32,785 nucleotides of DNA from Hyphococcus sp. (GTDB lineage Bacteria > Pseudomonadota > Alphaproteobacteria > Caulobacterales > Parvularculaceae), in the NCBI GenBank assembly GCA_013002535.1, contig JABDJK010000073.1, positions 1 through 32,785 on the forward strand. The letters are read 5' to 3'. Position 1 is the first letter of the stretch, and the number at the start of each line of letters is the position of its first letter. This document shows positions 16,941 to 26,209 of this stretch, one piece after another. The notes beneath the pieces were generated by a model, which worked only from the letters and a program-made list of their open reading frames with translations, was not told where the DNA came from and made no database searches. The translations under genes and the position numbers were made by a program.

Positions 16941-17750
16941 TTACTTTTCCAAAAATCCTTTCGCCGAATTTTTCGCTCTGCGAACAACGTTGCGCGCGGC
17001 GCGGCTGGCATTTTCCAGGGGCATAGCGATGTTGCCCTTAGCCCATTCATTCGGACGCGCTTTGAATATCGTAGAATGACTTGTTCCGTCCCAACCGTCC
17101 GGCGCCTCTTTTGTATAATAATAAGTTGCGAAGGATTTTCGCATGACGCCGGGCGGGCAAGTGAGCGGCGTGACCCCATGAAATGAAATCTCGCTGGTCA
17201 GGAAGCCGCATGCCCGGTTGAAGACGGGCGCGAAGTAACCGTAGCGTGTTTTCACATCTTTGTCCCAAATATCCAGATAACCGCCATAGTCTTCACGCCA
17301 GTCCTTGTTGAAATATATCAAGATATTCAGTCTGCGGTGAAGCTTACGGTCTTTGACGTAATTGAAGTCGACGTGAACATCGAGATGACCGTTTTTATTG
17401 GTTTCGTGAATGCCGCCGCCGACAAGTTCAGGATCGGCAAGCAGATTAGGCACGCCCGTTAGGTCCGACCACAAATCGACATAGTCTTGCGATGCAAGGA
17501 GCTCGTGCAGTTTCTGCATGGCTGGTGCGAACTTCGTCGCGTCCGTTATTTGCACTTTTTTTTGTTCGTTGACCGTCGAAAATTCCTTGCCCATAGCTTG
17601 CGCATCCTGAAAGGCGGGGAACGAATCGTGGATTTCGTTAGCGAAGTCCTGGTTGAGGAAATTATCGATGCAAAAATGCGGGAACGGTACTGCACCCAAC
17701 AGTTTTTCCCGGAACGATACTCGATCAATAGGGTTGATTAAATCCAGCAT
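16941..17750 (-). CDS. 2-oxoglutarate/Fe(II)-dependent oxygenase (prolyl-4-hydroxylase-like)
   Basis: A 269-aa soluble dioxygenase of the PF13640-like type, which couples oxidation of a substrate to decarboxylation of 2-oxoglutarate with Fe(II) and O2. The facial triad is visible: HVD in GHLDVHVDFNY (H126, D128) and H191 in SFHGVTPL, with R204 in PGVMRKSFATYYYT as the 2-oxoglutarate-binding Arg. The double-stranded beta-helix strands NILIYFNKDW and GGYLDIW lie between. A basic tail (ENASRAARNVVRRAKNSAKG) follows. Related enzymes are often found near sugar or LPS genes, or modify proteins; the substrate here is unknown. ATG 17750 has AAGGA about 9 bases upstream. It lies 70 bp after ccoS on the same strand, so read-through from the oxidase operon is possible. 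Confidence 0.88.
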   Translation of the reverse strand: MLDLINPIDRVSFREKLLGAVPFPHFCIDNFLNQDFANEIHDSFPAFQDAQAMGKEFSTVNEQKKVQITDATKFAPAMQKLHELLASQDYVDLWSDLTGVPNLLADPELVGGGIHETNKNGHLDVHVDFNYVKDRKLHRRLNILIYFNKDWREDYGGYLDIWDKDVKTRYGYFAPVFNRACGFLTSEISFHGVTPLTCPPGVMRKSFATYYYTKEAPDGWDGTSHSTIFKARPNEWAKGNIAMPLENASRAARNVVRRAKNSAKGFLEK

Positions 17751-17820
17751 ATTGGAACAATCCTTTTCCTCTTTTACGCAACACGAGTGTTATTGGTCAT
17801 ATTTGTTTCACCGGACCGGC

Positions 17821-17988
17821 TTAATCCTTTGCACCATTATTTTCGCTGTCATCGTCGTCCAGAAGGATGCGCTCCGCTGCACCATCAAGGTCATCATATT
17901 GGCCGGATTTTACAGTCCAAATGAACGCGGCTAAACCGGCAATGCCCAGAACGAGCGCAATCGGTATCAGGAAAATTAAGGCCGTCAT
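17821..17988 (-). CDS. ccoS: cbb3-type cytochrome oxidase assembly protein CcoS
   Basis: Small single-pass membrane protein (55 aa) needed to put heme and copper into the cbb3 oxidase catalytic subunit. It reads MTALIFLIPIALVLGIAGLA as the membrane helix, then AFIWTVKSGQYDDLDGAAERILLDDD, which is the diagnostic W-x-V/A-x(2)-GQ-(F/Y)-DD-L-x(4)-R-ILxDDD CcoS/FixS signature. ATG 17988 overlaps the ccoI stop (ATGA), so translation is coupled. The frame is open further upstream, but that part lies wholly within ccoI. It is the last oxidase gene of the run; the 2OG oxygenase follows after 70 bp. Confidence 0.95.
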   Translation of the reverse strand: MTALIFLIPIALVLGIAGLAAFIWTVKSGQYDDLDGAAERILLDDDDSENNGAKD

Positions 17989-20222
17989 GACTGCGTTTCG
18001 CCGATCTGCATGCGCAGGGCGTTGAGCGTTACGATAATCGACGATCCAGACATGGCGAGAGCCGCGATCAGTGGCGTTACAAAACCGAATACCGCGAGCG
18101 GTATCGCGCACATATTATAAAGCGCGGCGAACCCGAAATTCTGAATTACGCGGCGCCGCGACTGCTTTGCTACGTCATAAATTATTGAAACCGCGCCAAG
18201 GCCATCGCCTTGATATACAAAATCTGCAGCGGCCTGACTCGCGTCTGCCGCGCTTCCCGGCGACAGGGACGCGTGGGCGGCGGCGAGCGCAGGCGCATCG
18301 TTCAGGCCGTCGCCGACCATGGCGACGCGGGCGCCGTCCGCGGCCTTCTTGTCAAGCTCGCGTATTTTTTCCGCAGGTGACATTTCGGCGCGCCAATTCC
18401 CAAGGCCGGCTAATTTAGCGACCCGCCGCGCGGGTCCCTCCCGGTCTCCGGAAAGCATGGCGGCGCCAACGCCATGCGCTTTAAGTGTTGCGATGGTTTC
18501 AGCCGCATCGTCGCGAATGCGGTCTTCGAATGTGAACCGCACTGGCGCATCGTCGCCCAGTCTGAACCAAGCGTCGCTGACCCCGTCATCAATGGTTGCT
18601 TCGGCGCCAACCCAATCGGCGCGTCCGAAACGCGCGCGCAGCCCGTTAATCTCGCCTTCTATACCAAGCCCAGCGAATTCTAAGGATGTCGCTGCTGCTC
18701 CACCGGGGCCAACGGCATCGACTACCGCGCGCGCCAGCGGATGCCGGCTTGTTCGCGCAAGCATTGCCGCATACCGTAGGGTTTCCGGTGTGATCTTTCG
18801 TGCGTTGGACAGCGTGAGGCGGCCATGGGTCAACGTGCCGGTCTTGTCGAAGACGAACTCATCGACCTCGGCGAGGCGTTCCAATGCGTCGCCGGATTTC
18901 ACGAGCACCCCAGCTTTAAATAGTTTTCCCGTCGCCACGATTTGCACTGCCGGCGCCGCAAGGCCAAGGGCGCACGGGCATGTGATGATCAAAACGGCAA
19001 CGGCGTTCATGACCGCGACGCGCAAGTTCGCATCGCCGATGAACAACCAGCCGAGCAACGTCGCAAGCGCCAGGGAATGGACCAGCGGAACATAAAGCGC
19101 GGCGGCCCGATCCGCGAGCCGAGTGTATTTGCTCCTTCCCTGTTCGCCGGCCTCGATCAATCGTGCAAGCTCGGCAACAAGTGAATCGTTGACCGTGGCT
19201 GTTGCGGTTGCTGTTAGTTTGTCTGACAGGTTCAGGACGCCAGCGAAAATTTTGTCGCCGCCTGACAATCTGACGGGTTCACTCTCGCCGGTAACAAGCG
19301 AGATATCTACGCTTGAGGCTCCGGCATCGATAGTAGCGTTTACTGGCGCCCGATCGCCCGGCCACAAAATAATTCGCTCGCCTGGTGAAATAGCGCGTGC
19401 TGAAACGCTTTCAACGACGCCATCATCATTCAGCCGGTTCGCTGTTGTCGACTGCAAGTTTAACAATGATTGCGCCGCCGCATGGGCTCGCGCACGCAAG
19501 CGGTGATCGAGCCAACGTCCAATCAAAAGAAAAAACAGCAACATGACTGCTGCATCGAAATATGCGTCACGGCCATGGTTAAGCGCTTCGTAAACGCTGA
19601 GTGAAAGCGCGAGGATAACGGCTAATGAAATTGGCACATCCATGTTGGCGCGGCCAACTTTTAACGCCGAATATGCAGAGCGAAAGAATGGCCGTCCGGC
19701 AAACGCCGCCGCCGGCAAGGCGATGATTGCCGACACCCAGTGCATCATTGACCTTGTCGCCGGGCCCATCTCGCCTTCATGACCGGCCCAGACTGCTATT
19801 GAGAGCAACATGATATTCGCGGTTGCAAAGCCGGCGACCGCCATACATCGCAACAGGAAGCGGCCTTCTTCGTCTTTGTCGGCAGATTGCGCTTCCGGAT
19901 CAAACGCTTTTGAACGGTATCCGAGCGATGCGATGGTATCTGTTATACGCTTCGGTGAAATAGCCCCACCCTGCCACGTAACAACAAGTTTGCCGGTCGT
20001 AAGATTGAGGCGCGAAGACTTTACGCCCTGAATTGCGTTCAGACCGCCCTCAATTTTCGAAATACAGCCCGCGCATTTCGCGCCAAATACTGCAAGTTCC
20101 AACTGAGCGGCGCCATCGTCCTGGTATTTTACAAAAGGCGACGGGTCTGGTGATGAAGCTGAGCTCGGCGGCTCAAGGCCGCTTGGGCATCCGTCGATTT
20201 CTGCAACAGATATTGTCGTCAT
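17985..20222 (-). CDS. ccoI: Copper-exporting P1B-type ATPase CcoI (FixI)
   Basis: Heavy-metal P-type ATPase (745 aa) that moves Cu(I) across the membrane for assembly of the cbb3 CuB centre. An N-terminal metal-binding HMA domain has GAKCAGCISKIEGG (C50, C53). The actuator motif is SLVTGESEPV, the transmembrane copper motif CPC is at 415-417 in ITCPCALGLAAPA, the phosphorylated D459 lies in DKTGTLT, and the hinge is GDGLNDAPALAAA. Eight membrane helices fit the hydrophobic profile. The stretch before the HMA is short and Ser/Pro-rich with one Cys (C12). Its ATG overlaps the ccoH stop by 4 bp and its stop overlaps the ccoS start, so it sits in a fully coupled ccoGHIS block. Confidence 0.96.
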   Translation of the reverse strand: MTTISVAEIDGCPSGLEPPSSASSPDPSPFVKYQDDGAAQLELAVFGAKCAGCISKIEGGLNAIQGVKSSRLNLTTGKLVVTWQGGAISPKRITDTIASLGYRSKAFDPEAQSADKDEEGRFLLRCMAVAGFATANIMLLSIAVWAGHEGEMGPATRSMMHWVSAIIALPAAAFAGRPFFRSAYSALKVGRANMDVPISLAVILALSLSVYEALNHGRDAYFDAAVMLLFFLLIGRWLDHRLRARAHAAAQSLLNLQSTTANRLNDDGVVESVSARAISPGERIILWPGDRAPVNATIDAGASSVDISLVTGESEPVRLSGGDKIFAGVLNLSDKLTATATATVNDSLVAELARLIEAGEQGRSKYTRLADRAAALYVPLVHSLALATLLGWLFIGDANLRVAVMNAVAVLIITCPCALGLAAPAVQIVATGKLFKAGVLVKSGDALERLAEVDEFVFDKTGTLTHGRLTLSNARKITPETLRYAAMLARTSRHPLARAVVDAVGPGGAAATSLEFAGLGIEGEINGLRARFGRADWVGAEATIDDGVSDAWFRLGDDAPVRFTFEDRIRDDAAETIATLKAHGVGAAMLSGDREGPARRVAKLAGLGNWRAEMSPAEKIRELDKKAADGARVAMVGDGLNDAPALAAAHASLSPGSAADASQAAADFVYQGDGLGAVSIIYDVAKQSRRRVIQNFGFAALYNMCAIPLAVFGFVTPLIAALAMSGSSIIVTLNALRMQIGETQS

Positions 20223-20698
20223 TCGATCAACACCCGCGCAGTGAAAAGAAACTTGTCGCCGTTTCCGTCAACCGCCTCACCGGCGAGGTCCCAGGCGCCC
20301 GTTGCAAGTGATCGAAATCTAGCGATATAGACGCCGTCGCCATTTTCCGAGAACACAGCTTCTTGTCGCGTGTTGGCATGGGCGGGGCGAATTATTTCAC
20401 TGGTTATCGCCAAACCAGTCAGCGCCAATCCGTTCGCATCGGAAAACGAAACTTCGATCTGATCGCTGCCCGCTGCAGTGACTTGCGCGCGCCAGCCGAG
20501 CTGGGCTTGCGCCGCGCGTTCAGCAAGCACGTCATTGTAGTTAAGTCCGTGCAGATAAGACTTTTCGGCAGTCTCTCCTGGAAAACTTTTTAGAGACATA
20601 GTTACGAATACGGCATTCACAGCGAACATCACGCCGAAAAATGCGAACAACATAATAAGGACGTGGCGACCTGTAAGTTCTCTTGCTTTATTCATCAC
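20219..20698 (-). CDS. ccoH: cbb3 oxidase assembly protein CcoH (FixH)
   Basis: A 159-aa bitopic membrane protein that helps assemble and stabilise the cbb3 oxidase. One N-terminal helix (HVLIMLFAFFGVMFAVNAVF) is followed by the typical FixH segment SLKSFPGETAEKSYLHGLNYNDVLAERAAQAQLGW, then a periplasmic beta-rich domain (FixH fold: ITSEIIRPAHANTRQEAVFSE, GDGVYIARF, GAWDLAGEAVDGNGDKF). The YxxGLxYN pattern is the family hallmark. It overlaps ccoG upstream and ccoI downstream by 4 bp each. Confidence 0.94.
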   Translation of the reverse strand: MMNKARELTGRHVLIMLFAFFGVMFAVNAVFVTMSLKSFPGETAEKSYLHGLNYNDVLAERAAQAQLGWRAQVTAAGSDQIEVSFSDANGLALTGLAITSEIIRPAHANTRQEAVFSENGDGVYIARFRSLATGAWDLAGEAVDGNGDKFLFTARVLIE

Positions 20699-22191
20699 TT
20701 GGCCTCCGAGAGAAAAACTGTGCCGACGGACGCCTCGATTCCTGTTTCGTCTCTTGCCGTCACTTTTACGGGCAAGCGCGCCGCTGCGATCTCATCGCGC
20801 GGCAACGTCAGGAACAATCGAAGCGGACGGGTTTCATCGCCGTCAATTGTGATATTCATCGCATTATTGATTACGCCGTCGCCGACGCCGCCGACGGCAA
20901 AGTCCGCATCCGCTGTAAATGTCAGTATAAAGTCCCGCGGTACGTTATCGCGGTTTGTAATCTTGATCGTGTAGGCGTTGCGGACAGCCCCATCTGACAA
21001 TAGCACAAAAGGCGGTGCTCGATCGCGTTGGACGCTGAGGTTCATTGTCGCCCGCGAAGTAAATGAGAATAGCATGATTGCGCTGACCAGCACGAGTGCG
21101 CCGAGATAGAGGAATACGCGCGGCCGAACAAATCGATAGCTCGATGCGCCGCCATACGCCCGGCTCGCAATATTTGCGTCGGTGTCGTACGCAATCAACC
21201 CGCGCGGCCGGCCGACCTTCTCCATAATGGAATCACAAGCGTCGATACAGAGCGCGCAATTGATGCATTCAAGTTGCAAACCGTCGCGAATGTCGATGCC
21301 CATGGGGCACGCTGCGACGCATGCGCGGCAAGAAACACAGTCTCCCCGCCCATCCCACGGATCTCCCTTCTTATGGGCGCCGCGTGGCTCGCCCCGGTCT
21401 TTGCGGTAAGTAACTTGCAGCGTATCCGCATCTGTCAATGCGGCCTGGATGCGTGGCCATGGACACATATACGTGCATACCTGTTCGCGCATAGATCCGG
21501 CGAAAACATACGTCGTAAATGTTAATAGTGTGAAATAGAAATACGCTGAGAACGGCGCTCTCCCGACAAAGAAATCACGCGCGAGAGACGGCGCATCGTG
21601 AAAGTACAAAATCCATGCGCCGCCGGTCGCCATGCCGATTAATATCCAAAGCGCGTGCTTAGTTGCTTTCTTGCGAAGCTTTGTTGCGGACCAAGGCGCC
21701 CGGTCGAGTTTGATGCGCTGATTGCGGTCGCCCTCGACCATGCGCTCGACTGCAATATAAAGATCGGTCCAGACCGTTTGCGGGCATGAATAGCCGCACC
21801 AAATACGGCCAAAAAGCGCCGTCGCGAGAAACAATCCAAGCGCCGCGAGTATTAACAGGCCTGTGACGTAGTAAAGTTCGTCGGGCCATATTTCGATAAA
21901 GAAAAAATAAAACCGCGAACCCGGAAAATCGATCAACACCGCCTGATCCGGCTCACTGGGGCCGCGCGGCCATCGTATCCATGGTACAAGATAATAAACG
22001 CCTAGCGTCAGCACCATGATGACCCATTTCAAGCGGCGATATGCACCGCGCACGCGTTTCGGATAAATCGGATCGCGCGCTTTATAGAGATTGCGTTTTT
22101 CCGGTTTGTTGACCGGTTCAACATCAAGACGCTCGACTCCGCCAGTTAGCGCATCGTTGCCAGAAGTTGATTTTGACGCTGCCTCATTCAC
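20695..22191 (-). CDS. ccoG: cbb3 oxidase accessory ferredoxin-like membrane protein CcoG (FixG)
   Basis: Polytopic membrane protein (498 aa) thought to reduce Cu(II) to Cu(I) for cbb3 assembly. After a short cytoplasmic tail come five or so membrane helices, with WCGYSCPQTVWTDLY at about residues 131-145 (the NapH/FixG-type motif). Two 4Fe-4S clusters are signalled by C285-x2-C288-x2-C291-x3-C295-P and C309-x2-C312-x2-C315-x3-C319. A last helix near residue 360 is followed by an Ig-like periplasmic domain (FixG C-terminal). It starts 3 bp after the ccoP stop and overlaps ccoH by 4 bp, so the structural and assembly genes form one unit here. Confidence 0.96.
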   Translation of the reverse strand: MNEAASKSTSGNDALTGGVERLDVEPVNKPEKRNLYKARDPIYPKRVRGAYRRLKWVIMVLTLGVYYLVPWIRWPRGPSEPDQAVLIDFPGSRFYFFFIEIWPDELYYVTGLLILAALGLFLATALFGRIWCGYSCPQTVWTDLYIAVERMVEGDRNQRIKLDRAPWSATKLRKKATKHALWILIGMATGGAWILYFHDAPSLARDFFVGRAPFSAYFYFTLLTFTTYVFAGSMREQVCTYMCPWPRIQAALTDADTLQVTYRKDRGEPRGAHKKGDPWDGRGDCVSCRACVAACPMGIDIRDGLQLECINCALCIDACDSIMEKVGRPRGLIAYDTDANIASRAYGGASSYRFVRPRVFLYLGALVLVSAIMLFSFTSRATMNLSVQRDRAPPFVLLSDGAVRNAYTIKITNRDNVPRDFILTFTADADFAVGGVGDGVINNAMNITIDGDETRPLRLFLTLPRDEIAAARLPVKVTARDETGIEASVGTVFLSEAK

Positions 22192-22194
22192 GCT

Positions 22195-23064
22195 TTACTC
22201 ACCGCCGCCAAGCGCATGAACGTAAACAGAGAGCGCGATGATTTCCTCTTCCGAGAGACGGCCCTCCCAAGCAGGCATGACGCCAGCGCGGCCGTTCCAT
22301 ATTGTATCGTAAATTGAACGCCGATCTCCGCCATAAAGCCAGATTGCGTCAGTTAAGTCGGGAGCGCCCTGGGTTTTGTCGCCGCGGCCATTGGCGCCAT
22401 GACAGGCAATACACTGTGTCGCATAGATCGGCGCCGCGCGTGATGCGGCTTCAGCATCATAATCCTGACCTGAAAGCATTCGAACATAATCAACCAGTGC
22501 GGTGATGTCGTCGCGTGGCAACAAGCCGTCACGGCCATAAGCCATCATTAAAGTGTTGGTTGTTTCTGGATGTTCCGAGCGACGACCGACGGTAATCGTG
22601 TCTTTTATTTCTTCAAGCGACCCGCCCCAAAGCCAGACATCGTCATTTAAGTTTGGATAGCCTTTAAAGCCCTGGCCTCCTGCGCCATGGCAGGTCGCAC
22701 AATTGTCGCCAAAGAGTGATCCGCCCGCCGCCATGGCGAATTGCAATAAATCCGGGTCATTTTCAATCGCTTCCATTGACGGCGCTGCAATCAACCTTCG
22801 TGTATCATCGGCGCGCGCCGCGTCGAGAGCCTCAATGGCGACGGCAACATTTTCTCTTTCAGAATGGTTGCGTATCCCCTTGGTGTAGCCAGTGATGCCG
22901 GGCCAGGCCGGCATGAATATCCAATAACCGATTGACCAGATAACGCTGACCCAAAATACGATCAGCCACCAGCGCGGCAGCGGGTTGTTCAGTTCCTTAA
23001 TGCCATCCCACTCATGCCCTGTTGTTTCAACGCCGGAATGTTCATCGACCTCTTTTTCAGACAT
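22195..23064 (-). CDS. ccoP: cbb3 oxidase subunit III, diheme cytochrome c CcoP
   Basis: Membrane-anchored diheme cytochrome c (289 aa) that takes electrons into the cbb3 oxidase. The CcoP N-terminal domain EWDGIKELNNPLPRWW and the TM helix WLIVFWVSVIWSIGYWIFMP are at about residues 15-60. Two c-heme sites follow: CATCH in GDNCATCHGAGGQG and CIACH in ATQCIACHGANGRG, each in a repeated cytochrome domain with its axial-Met segment (MMAYG and VMPAW). ATG 23064 is chosen because GGGAG lies 8 bases upstream and it overlaps the ccoQ stop by 8 bp; longer readings to 23124 would lie inside ccoQ. Confidence 0.96.
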   Translation of the reverse strand: MSEKEVDEHSGVETTGHEWDGIKELNNPLPRWWLIVFWVSVIWSIGYWIFMPAWPGITGYTKGIRNHSERENVAVAIEALDAARADDTRRLIAAPSMEAIENDPDLLQFAMAAGGSLFGDNCATCHGAGGQGFKGYPNLNDDVWLWGGSLEEIKDTITVGRRSEHPETTNTLMMAYGRDGLLPRDDITALVDYVRMLSGQDYDAEAASRAAPIYATQCIACHGANGRGDKTQGAPDLTDAIWLYGGDRRSIYDTIWNGRAGVMPAWEGRLSEEEIIALSVYVHALGGGE

Positions 23065-23233
23065 TTCGAACGCTCCCGGTTTGTTCATCATCGTCGTCCA
23101 GCGGAATTTTGCGCGCGTGCTCAAATTCGTTCTTTTTTGACGGCGCGAGCGCGTAAATCAGCACTAAAATGAACGCGATCACAAAAGCTATGAGGCCCCA
23201 GGTCTGTGCGATTTGTGCAAGAAATTCATACAT
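23057..23233 (-). CDS. ccoQ: cbb3 oxidase small subunit CcoQ (FixQ)
   Basis: Small membrane protein (58 aa) that stabilises the assembled oxidase. One helix (GLIAFVIAFILVLIYALAP) is followed by SKKNEFEHARKIPLDDDD, the usual CcoQ tail in which AL-P-x(2)-K-x2-F-x2-A-x2-IPL is conserved. ATG 23233 has a GGTGA five bases upstream. A GTG at 23242 overlapping the ccoO stop as GTGA would add three residues (VTP, read as MTP if used as the start) and is equally possible. It lies between ccoO and ccoP as in most fixNOQP operons. Confidence 0.9.
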   Translation of the reverse strand: MYEFLAQIAQTWGLIAFVIAFILVLIYALAPSKKNEFEHARKIPLDDDDEQTGSVRNV

Positions 23234-23238
23234 TGGCG

Positions 23239-23967
23239 TCACCGATAATTTTCTTCGGCTTCATAAGTCGAGAAATCGACCATTGTGCCGAGCACTTGCA
23301 TGTAGGCGATCAGCGCATCCATCTCGGTAATTTCACGCGGGTTTGCGTCAAAATCGCGTATCTGCGCTTTCGGGTATCGCGCCAGGAGCGCGTCGTAATT
23401 ATCGGAAAACGGATCGACCTGCGCCTCGAGGTCAGCTTTTGCGTTCTCAATCATTTCGTCTGTGTAAGGAACACCGACCATGCGGTTGGCCTTCAAGTCG
23501 TTTTCAATTTGGCGATAATCCAGCGCCCGTTCCGCCAGCAATTTGTACGGCGGCATCACCGACTCCGGCACCAGGCTGCGCGGGTCGATCATATGTTGGC
23601 GATGCCATTCGTCGGAATATTTTCCGCCTAGGCGCGCTAGGTCCGGGCCGGTTCGTTTTGACCCCCATTGAAACGGGTGGTCATACATGCTTTCGGCAGC
23701 GAGCGAGTAATGCCCGTAGCGTTCAACCTCGTCGCGCAGAGGCCGCACCATTTGACTATGGCAAGTGTAGCAGCCTTCGCGCACGTAGATGTTGCGCCCG
23801 GCAAGCTCCAGCGGCGAATAGGGTCGCACGCCGTCTACTTCCTCGATCGTACTTTCGAGATAAAAAAGCGGCGCAATCTCAACCAGTCCGCCGATAGAAA
23901 CTGCGACCAGGATGCCGATGGAAAGAAGCCAGCCATGCTTTTCAAAAATTTCGTGCCTGTCCAACAT
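23239..23967 (-). CDS. ccoO: cbb3 oxidase subunit II, monoheme cytochrome c CcoO
   Basis: Membrane-bound monoheme cytochrome c (242 aa) relaying electrons to CcoN. It starts [31 protein letters not shown] with one anchor helix, followed by the FixO signature [40 protein letters not shown], where CYTCH binds heme c, and later PESVMPPY with the axial-ligand Met. ATG 23967 has GGAGG 5 bases upstream. The gap to the ccoN stop is 9 bp, and the stop overlaps a possible GTG start of ccoQ. Confidence 0.97.
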   Translation of the reverse strand: MLDRHEIFEKHGWLLSIGILVAVSIGGLVEIAPLFYLESTIEEVDGVRPYSPLELAGRNIYVREGCYTCHSQMVRPLRDEVERYGHYSLAAESMYDHPFQWGSKRTGPDLARLGGKYSDEWHRQHMIDPRSLVPESVMPPYKLLAERALDYRQIENDLKANRMVGVPYTDEMIENAKADLEAQVDPFSDNYDALLARYPKAQIRDFDANPREITEMDALIAYMQVLGTMVDFSTYEAEENYR

Positions 23968-23976
23968 TCCCGCCTC

Positions 23977-25626
23977 CTATTCCGCCGGGACCGCAGAAGC
24001 GGTATCGATTGTTTTTGTTTTTGGCGTGTAGACGTCGCCGCGCGCGGTTCGCCACAAATTATAAGCCATGATCAATGCGCCAATCAGGAACAAGCTCCCG
24101 CCCGTTGCACGAATAATGTAATAGGGATGCATCGCCGCGACGGTTTCGACAAATGAATGTTGAAGAAAACCGAACTCATTGTAAGCGCGCCACATCAACC
24201 CTTGCATGATGCCGGAAACCCACATTGATGCGATGTAAAGCAGTATGCCAACGGTCGAAATCCAGAAGTGCCATTCAACGAGGCCGCGGGAATAGAGATC
24301 TTTGCGTTTCCAAAGCCACGGGACGAGGCAATATAGTGCGCCAAAGGAAATGTACCCGACCCAGCCAAGCGCGCCGGAATGGACATGGCCTATTGTCCAG
24401 TCCGTATAGTGAGAAAGCGCATTCACCTTGCGAACTGACATCAACGGTCCTTCAAATGTCGACATGCCGTAGAAAGCGACTGAAACGACCATCATTCGCA
24501 ACACCGGATCAGTTCGGAGTTTGTCCCATGCGCCTGATAACGTCATCAAACCGTTGATCATGCCGCCCCAACTCGGCATCCAGAGCATGATTGAAAATGT
24601 CATCCCCAAGGTTTGCGCCCATTCCGGCAAGGCCGTGTAATGAAGATGGTGCGGCCCCGCCCAGATATAGATGAAAATCAAAGACCAGAAATGAACGATG
24701 GAGAGCCGGTAGGAATATATCGGTCGCTCCGCCTTTTTCGGAATAAAATAGTACATTATCGCGAGAAAGCCTGTGGTAAGGAAAAACCCGACGGCATTGT
24801 GCGCATACCACCATTGCGTCAGCGCATCCTGGACACCGGCAAAGGCGGAGTAACTTTTCGATCCTGCGAGCGACACCGGAATGGCCAGATTATTGACGAC
24901 ATGAAGCATCGCAATCGTCACGATGAATGAAAGATAGAACCAATTCGCGACGTAGATGTGCGGTTCTTTTCGCCTCCAGATCGTGCCCAGAAAAACGAAG
25001 AGGTAGACAACCCAAACGATGGTCAGCCAAAGATCGGCATACCATTCAGGTTCTGCATATTCTTTTGATTGGGTGACGCCGATGAGGTAACCGGTCGCCG
25101 CGATCACGATGAACAGATTGTAGCCCCAAAAGACGAACCACGGCGCCAATCCGCCAGCGAGTCGCGCCTTACAAGTACGCTGCACTACATAAAACGATGT
25201 CGCGATCAGAACGTTGCCGCCAAACGCGAAGATTACTGCAGAGGTATGCAACGGGCGCAGTCGCCCAAAGCTCGTCCACGGTGCGTTCTCGAAATAAAGC
25301 AAGTCAGGAAATGCGAGCTGAAATGCGATGATGACGCCAACCAGAAAACCGGCAATACCCCAAAACACCGAAGCAAATACGCCAGCTTTGACAACGCTGG
25401 TGACGTACCCAGTTTCGTTCTCCGGTTTTTCACCGGTCGCATAAAACAGAAGACTAAATAATCCAGTGATAAATGCGAATATGAAAATATACGCATGGAA
25501 GGCCATCATACCGTCCTGTGCGCGGCCGGCAACGAAGAGCCAAAACAACGTTCCGAGGCCCAAAAACGCCGCGATAAAGGCGCCGTCATTGCCTAAGCCT
25601 CTTTCGCGATGAACATTATTTTTCAT
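23977..25626 (-). CDS. ccoN: cbb3 oxidase catalytic subunit I CcoN
   Basis: Heme-copper oxidase subunit I (549 aa, about 12 helices) reducing O2 with high affinity and pumping protons. Ligands in expected places: H127 in [16 protein letters not shown] (low-spin heme), H276 in [11 protein letters not shown] and H326/H327 in [12 protein letters not shown] (CuB), and H414/H416 in [13 protein letters not shown] (hemes). The Y-rich segment [23 protein letters not shown] is typical of C-type oxidases. ATG 25626 has AGGAG 6-9 bases upstream and overlaps the preceding gene by 11 bp, so ccoN is not first in its transcript. This family is made under low oxygen in most bacteria, which fits the anaerobox at 26386. 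Confidence 0.98.
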   Translation of the reverse strand: MKNNVHRERGLGNDGAFIAAFLGLGTLFWLFVAGRAQDGMMAFHAYIFIFAFITGLFSLLFYATGEKPENETGYVTSVVKAGVFASVFWGIAGFLVGVIIAFQLAFPDLLYFENAPWTSFGRLRPLHTSAVIFAFGGNVLIATSFYVVQRTCKARLAGGLAPWFVFWGYNLFIVIAATGYLIGVTQSKEYAEPEWYADLWLTIVWVVYLFVFLGTIWRRKEPHIYVANWFYLSFIVTIAMLHVVNNLAIPVSLAGSKSYSAFAGVQDALTQWWYAHNAVGFFLTTGFLAIMYYFIPKKAERPIYSYRLSIVHFWSLIFIYIWAGPHHLHYTALPEWAQTLGMTFSIMLWMPSWGGMINGLMTLSGAWDKLRTDPVLRMMVVSVAFYGMSTFEGPLMSVRKVNALSHYTDWTIGHVHSGALGWVGYISFGALYCLVPWLWKRKDLYSRGLVEWHFWISTVGILLYIASMWVSGIMQGLMWRAYNEFGFLQHSFVETVAAMHPYYIIRATGGSLFLIGALIMAYNLWRTARGDVYTPKTKTIDTASAVPAE

Positions 25627-26209
25627 TCGCGTTCTCCTGTTGGGTGTTTTTGACGATGGCGCCTAGCCGCTCGCTCAACTCAAGATTTGCCTGATCGTTA
25701 AATCGAACGCGTGCTATTGGCAAGATTACAGCATTCCATATTGCAGCGCGCTTTCTCAGCGAGTGAGCAAGAGTGCGCAGACACTGGCAAGACGCCGGGT
25801 CCATGCAATCGTTCAATTTCAAGTTCTCAAGAATGGATAATATATTTTCAGCTAGATGTTCATCGAAACCGGCGTTGTCGATGTGTGTCAGGCATTCATC
25901 ATCCGATAGCGAGTATTTTTTTAGGACCGGAACAAGCGCATCGCTTTCCATACGTCTTAATTGCGGTTGAATGTCTCTTAAGTAATCTCTGACGTAGGAG
26001 ATTTTCTCGTCCGGCTTTTCGCCTGAGGAAATTTCCAATATTTTTGCTGCGATGGATCGTTCCTTCAAGAACGAACGGGCGAAAATTTCCAGGGGTGGGA
26101 CTTCTCCGCCAATGTCACTTCCATCGAATTTGTCGCCAAAGGTTTGCGGAAGGAAAGCATCGCCCGCTTGGCAATTATCATTTTGATATGCGGGTGGTTG
26201 ACCAGTCAT
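25616..26209 (-). CDS. Degenerate hemerythrin-like (HHE-fold) protein leading the cbb3 operon
   Basis: A 197-aa soluble protein. Its all-helical body follows the spacing of bacterial hemerythrin-like HHE domains: [24 protein letters not shown], then a helix with [21 protein letters not shown], then [21 protein letters not shown], and finally [23 protein letters not shown]. In iron-binding relatives I recall, the first helix has H-x-R-x-R, the second HHxDEExxLFPLL, and the fourth HxxWENxxLLPLA. Here the His and Glu positions read S, Q, M/S and R/W, so a diiron site looks lost, while the -LVPVL- and -VILPIAR- framework remains. Three cysteines cluster near the middle (CMDPASCQC). It overlaps ccoN by 11 bp and is first in the run. 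It may be a regulator or assembly helper; the family assignment is by pattern only. Confidence 0.65.
   Translation of the reverse strand: MTGQPPAYQNDNCQAGDAFLPQTFGDKFDGSDIGGEVPPLEIFARSFLKERSIAAKILEISSGEKPDEKISYVRDYLRDIQPQLRRMESDALVPVLKKYSLSDDECLTHIDNAGFDEHLAENILSILENLKLNDCMDPASCQCLRTLAHSLRKRAAIWNAVILPIARVRFNDQANLELSERLGAIVKNTQQENANEK

Noticed and set aside
18319-19095. 258-codon plus-strand frame
   Set aside because: It lies antisense within ccoI, a GC-rich gene that leaves the opposite strand open; composition is Ser/Ala/Arg-rich with no domain.
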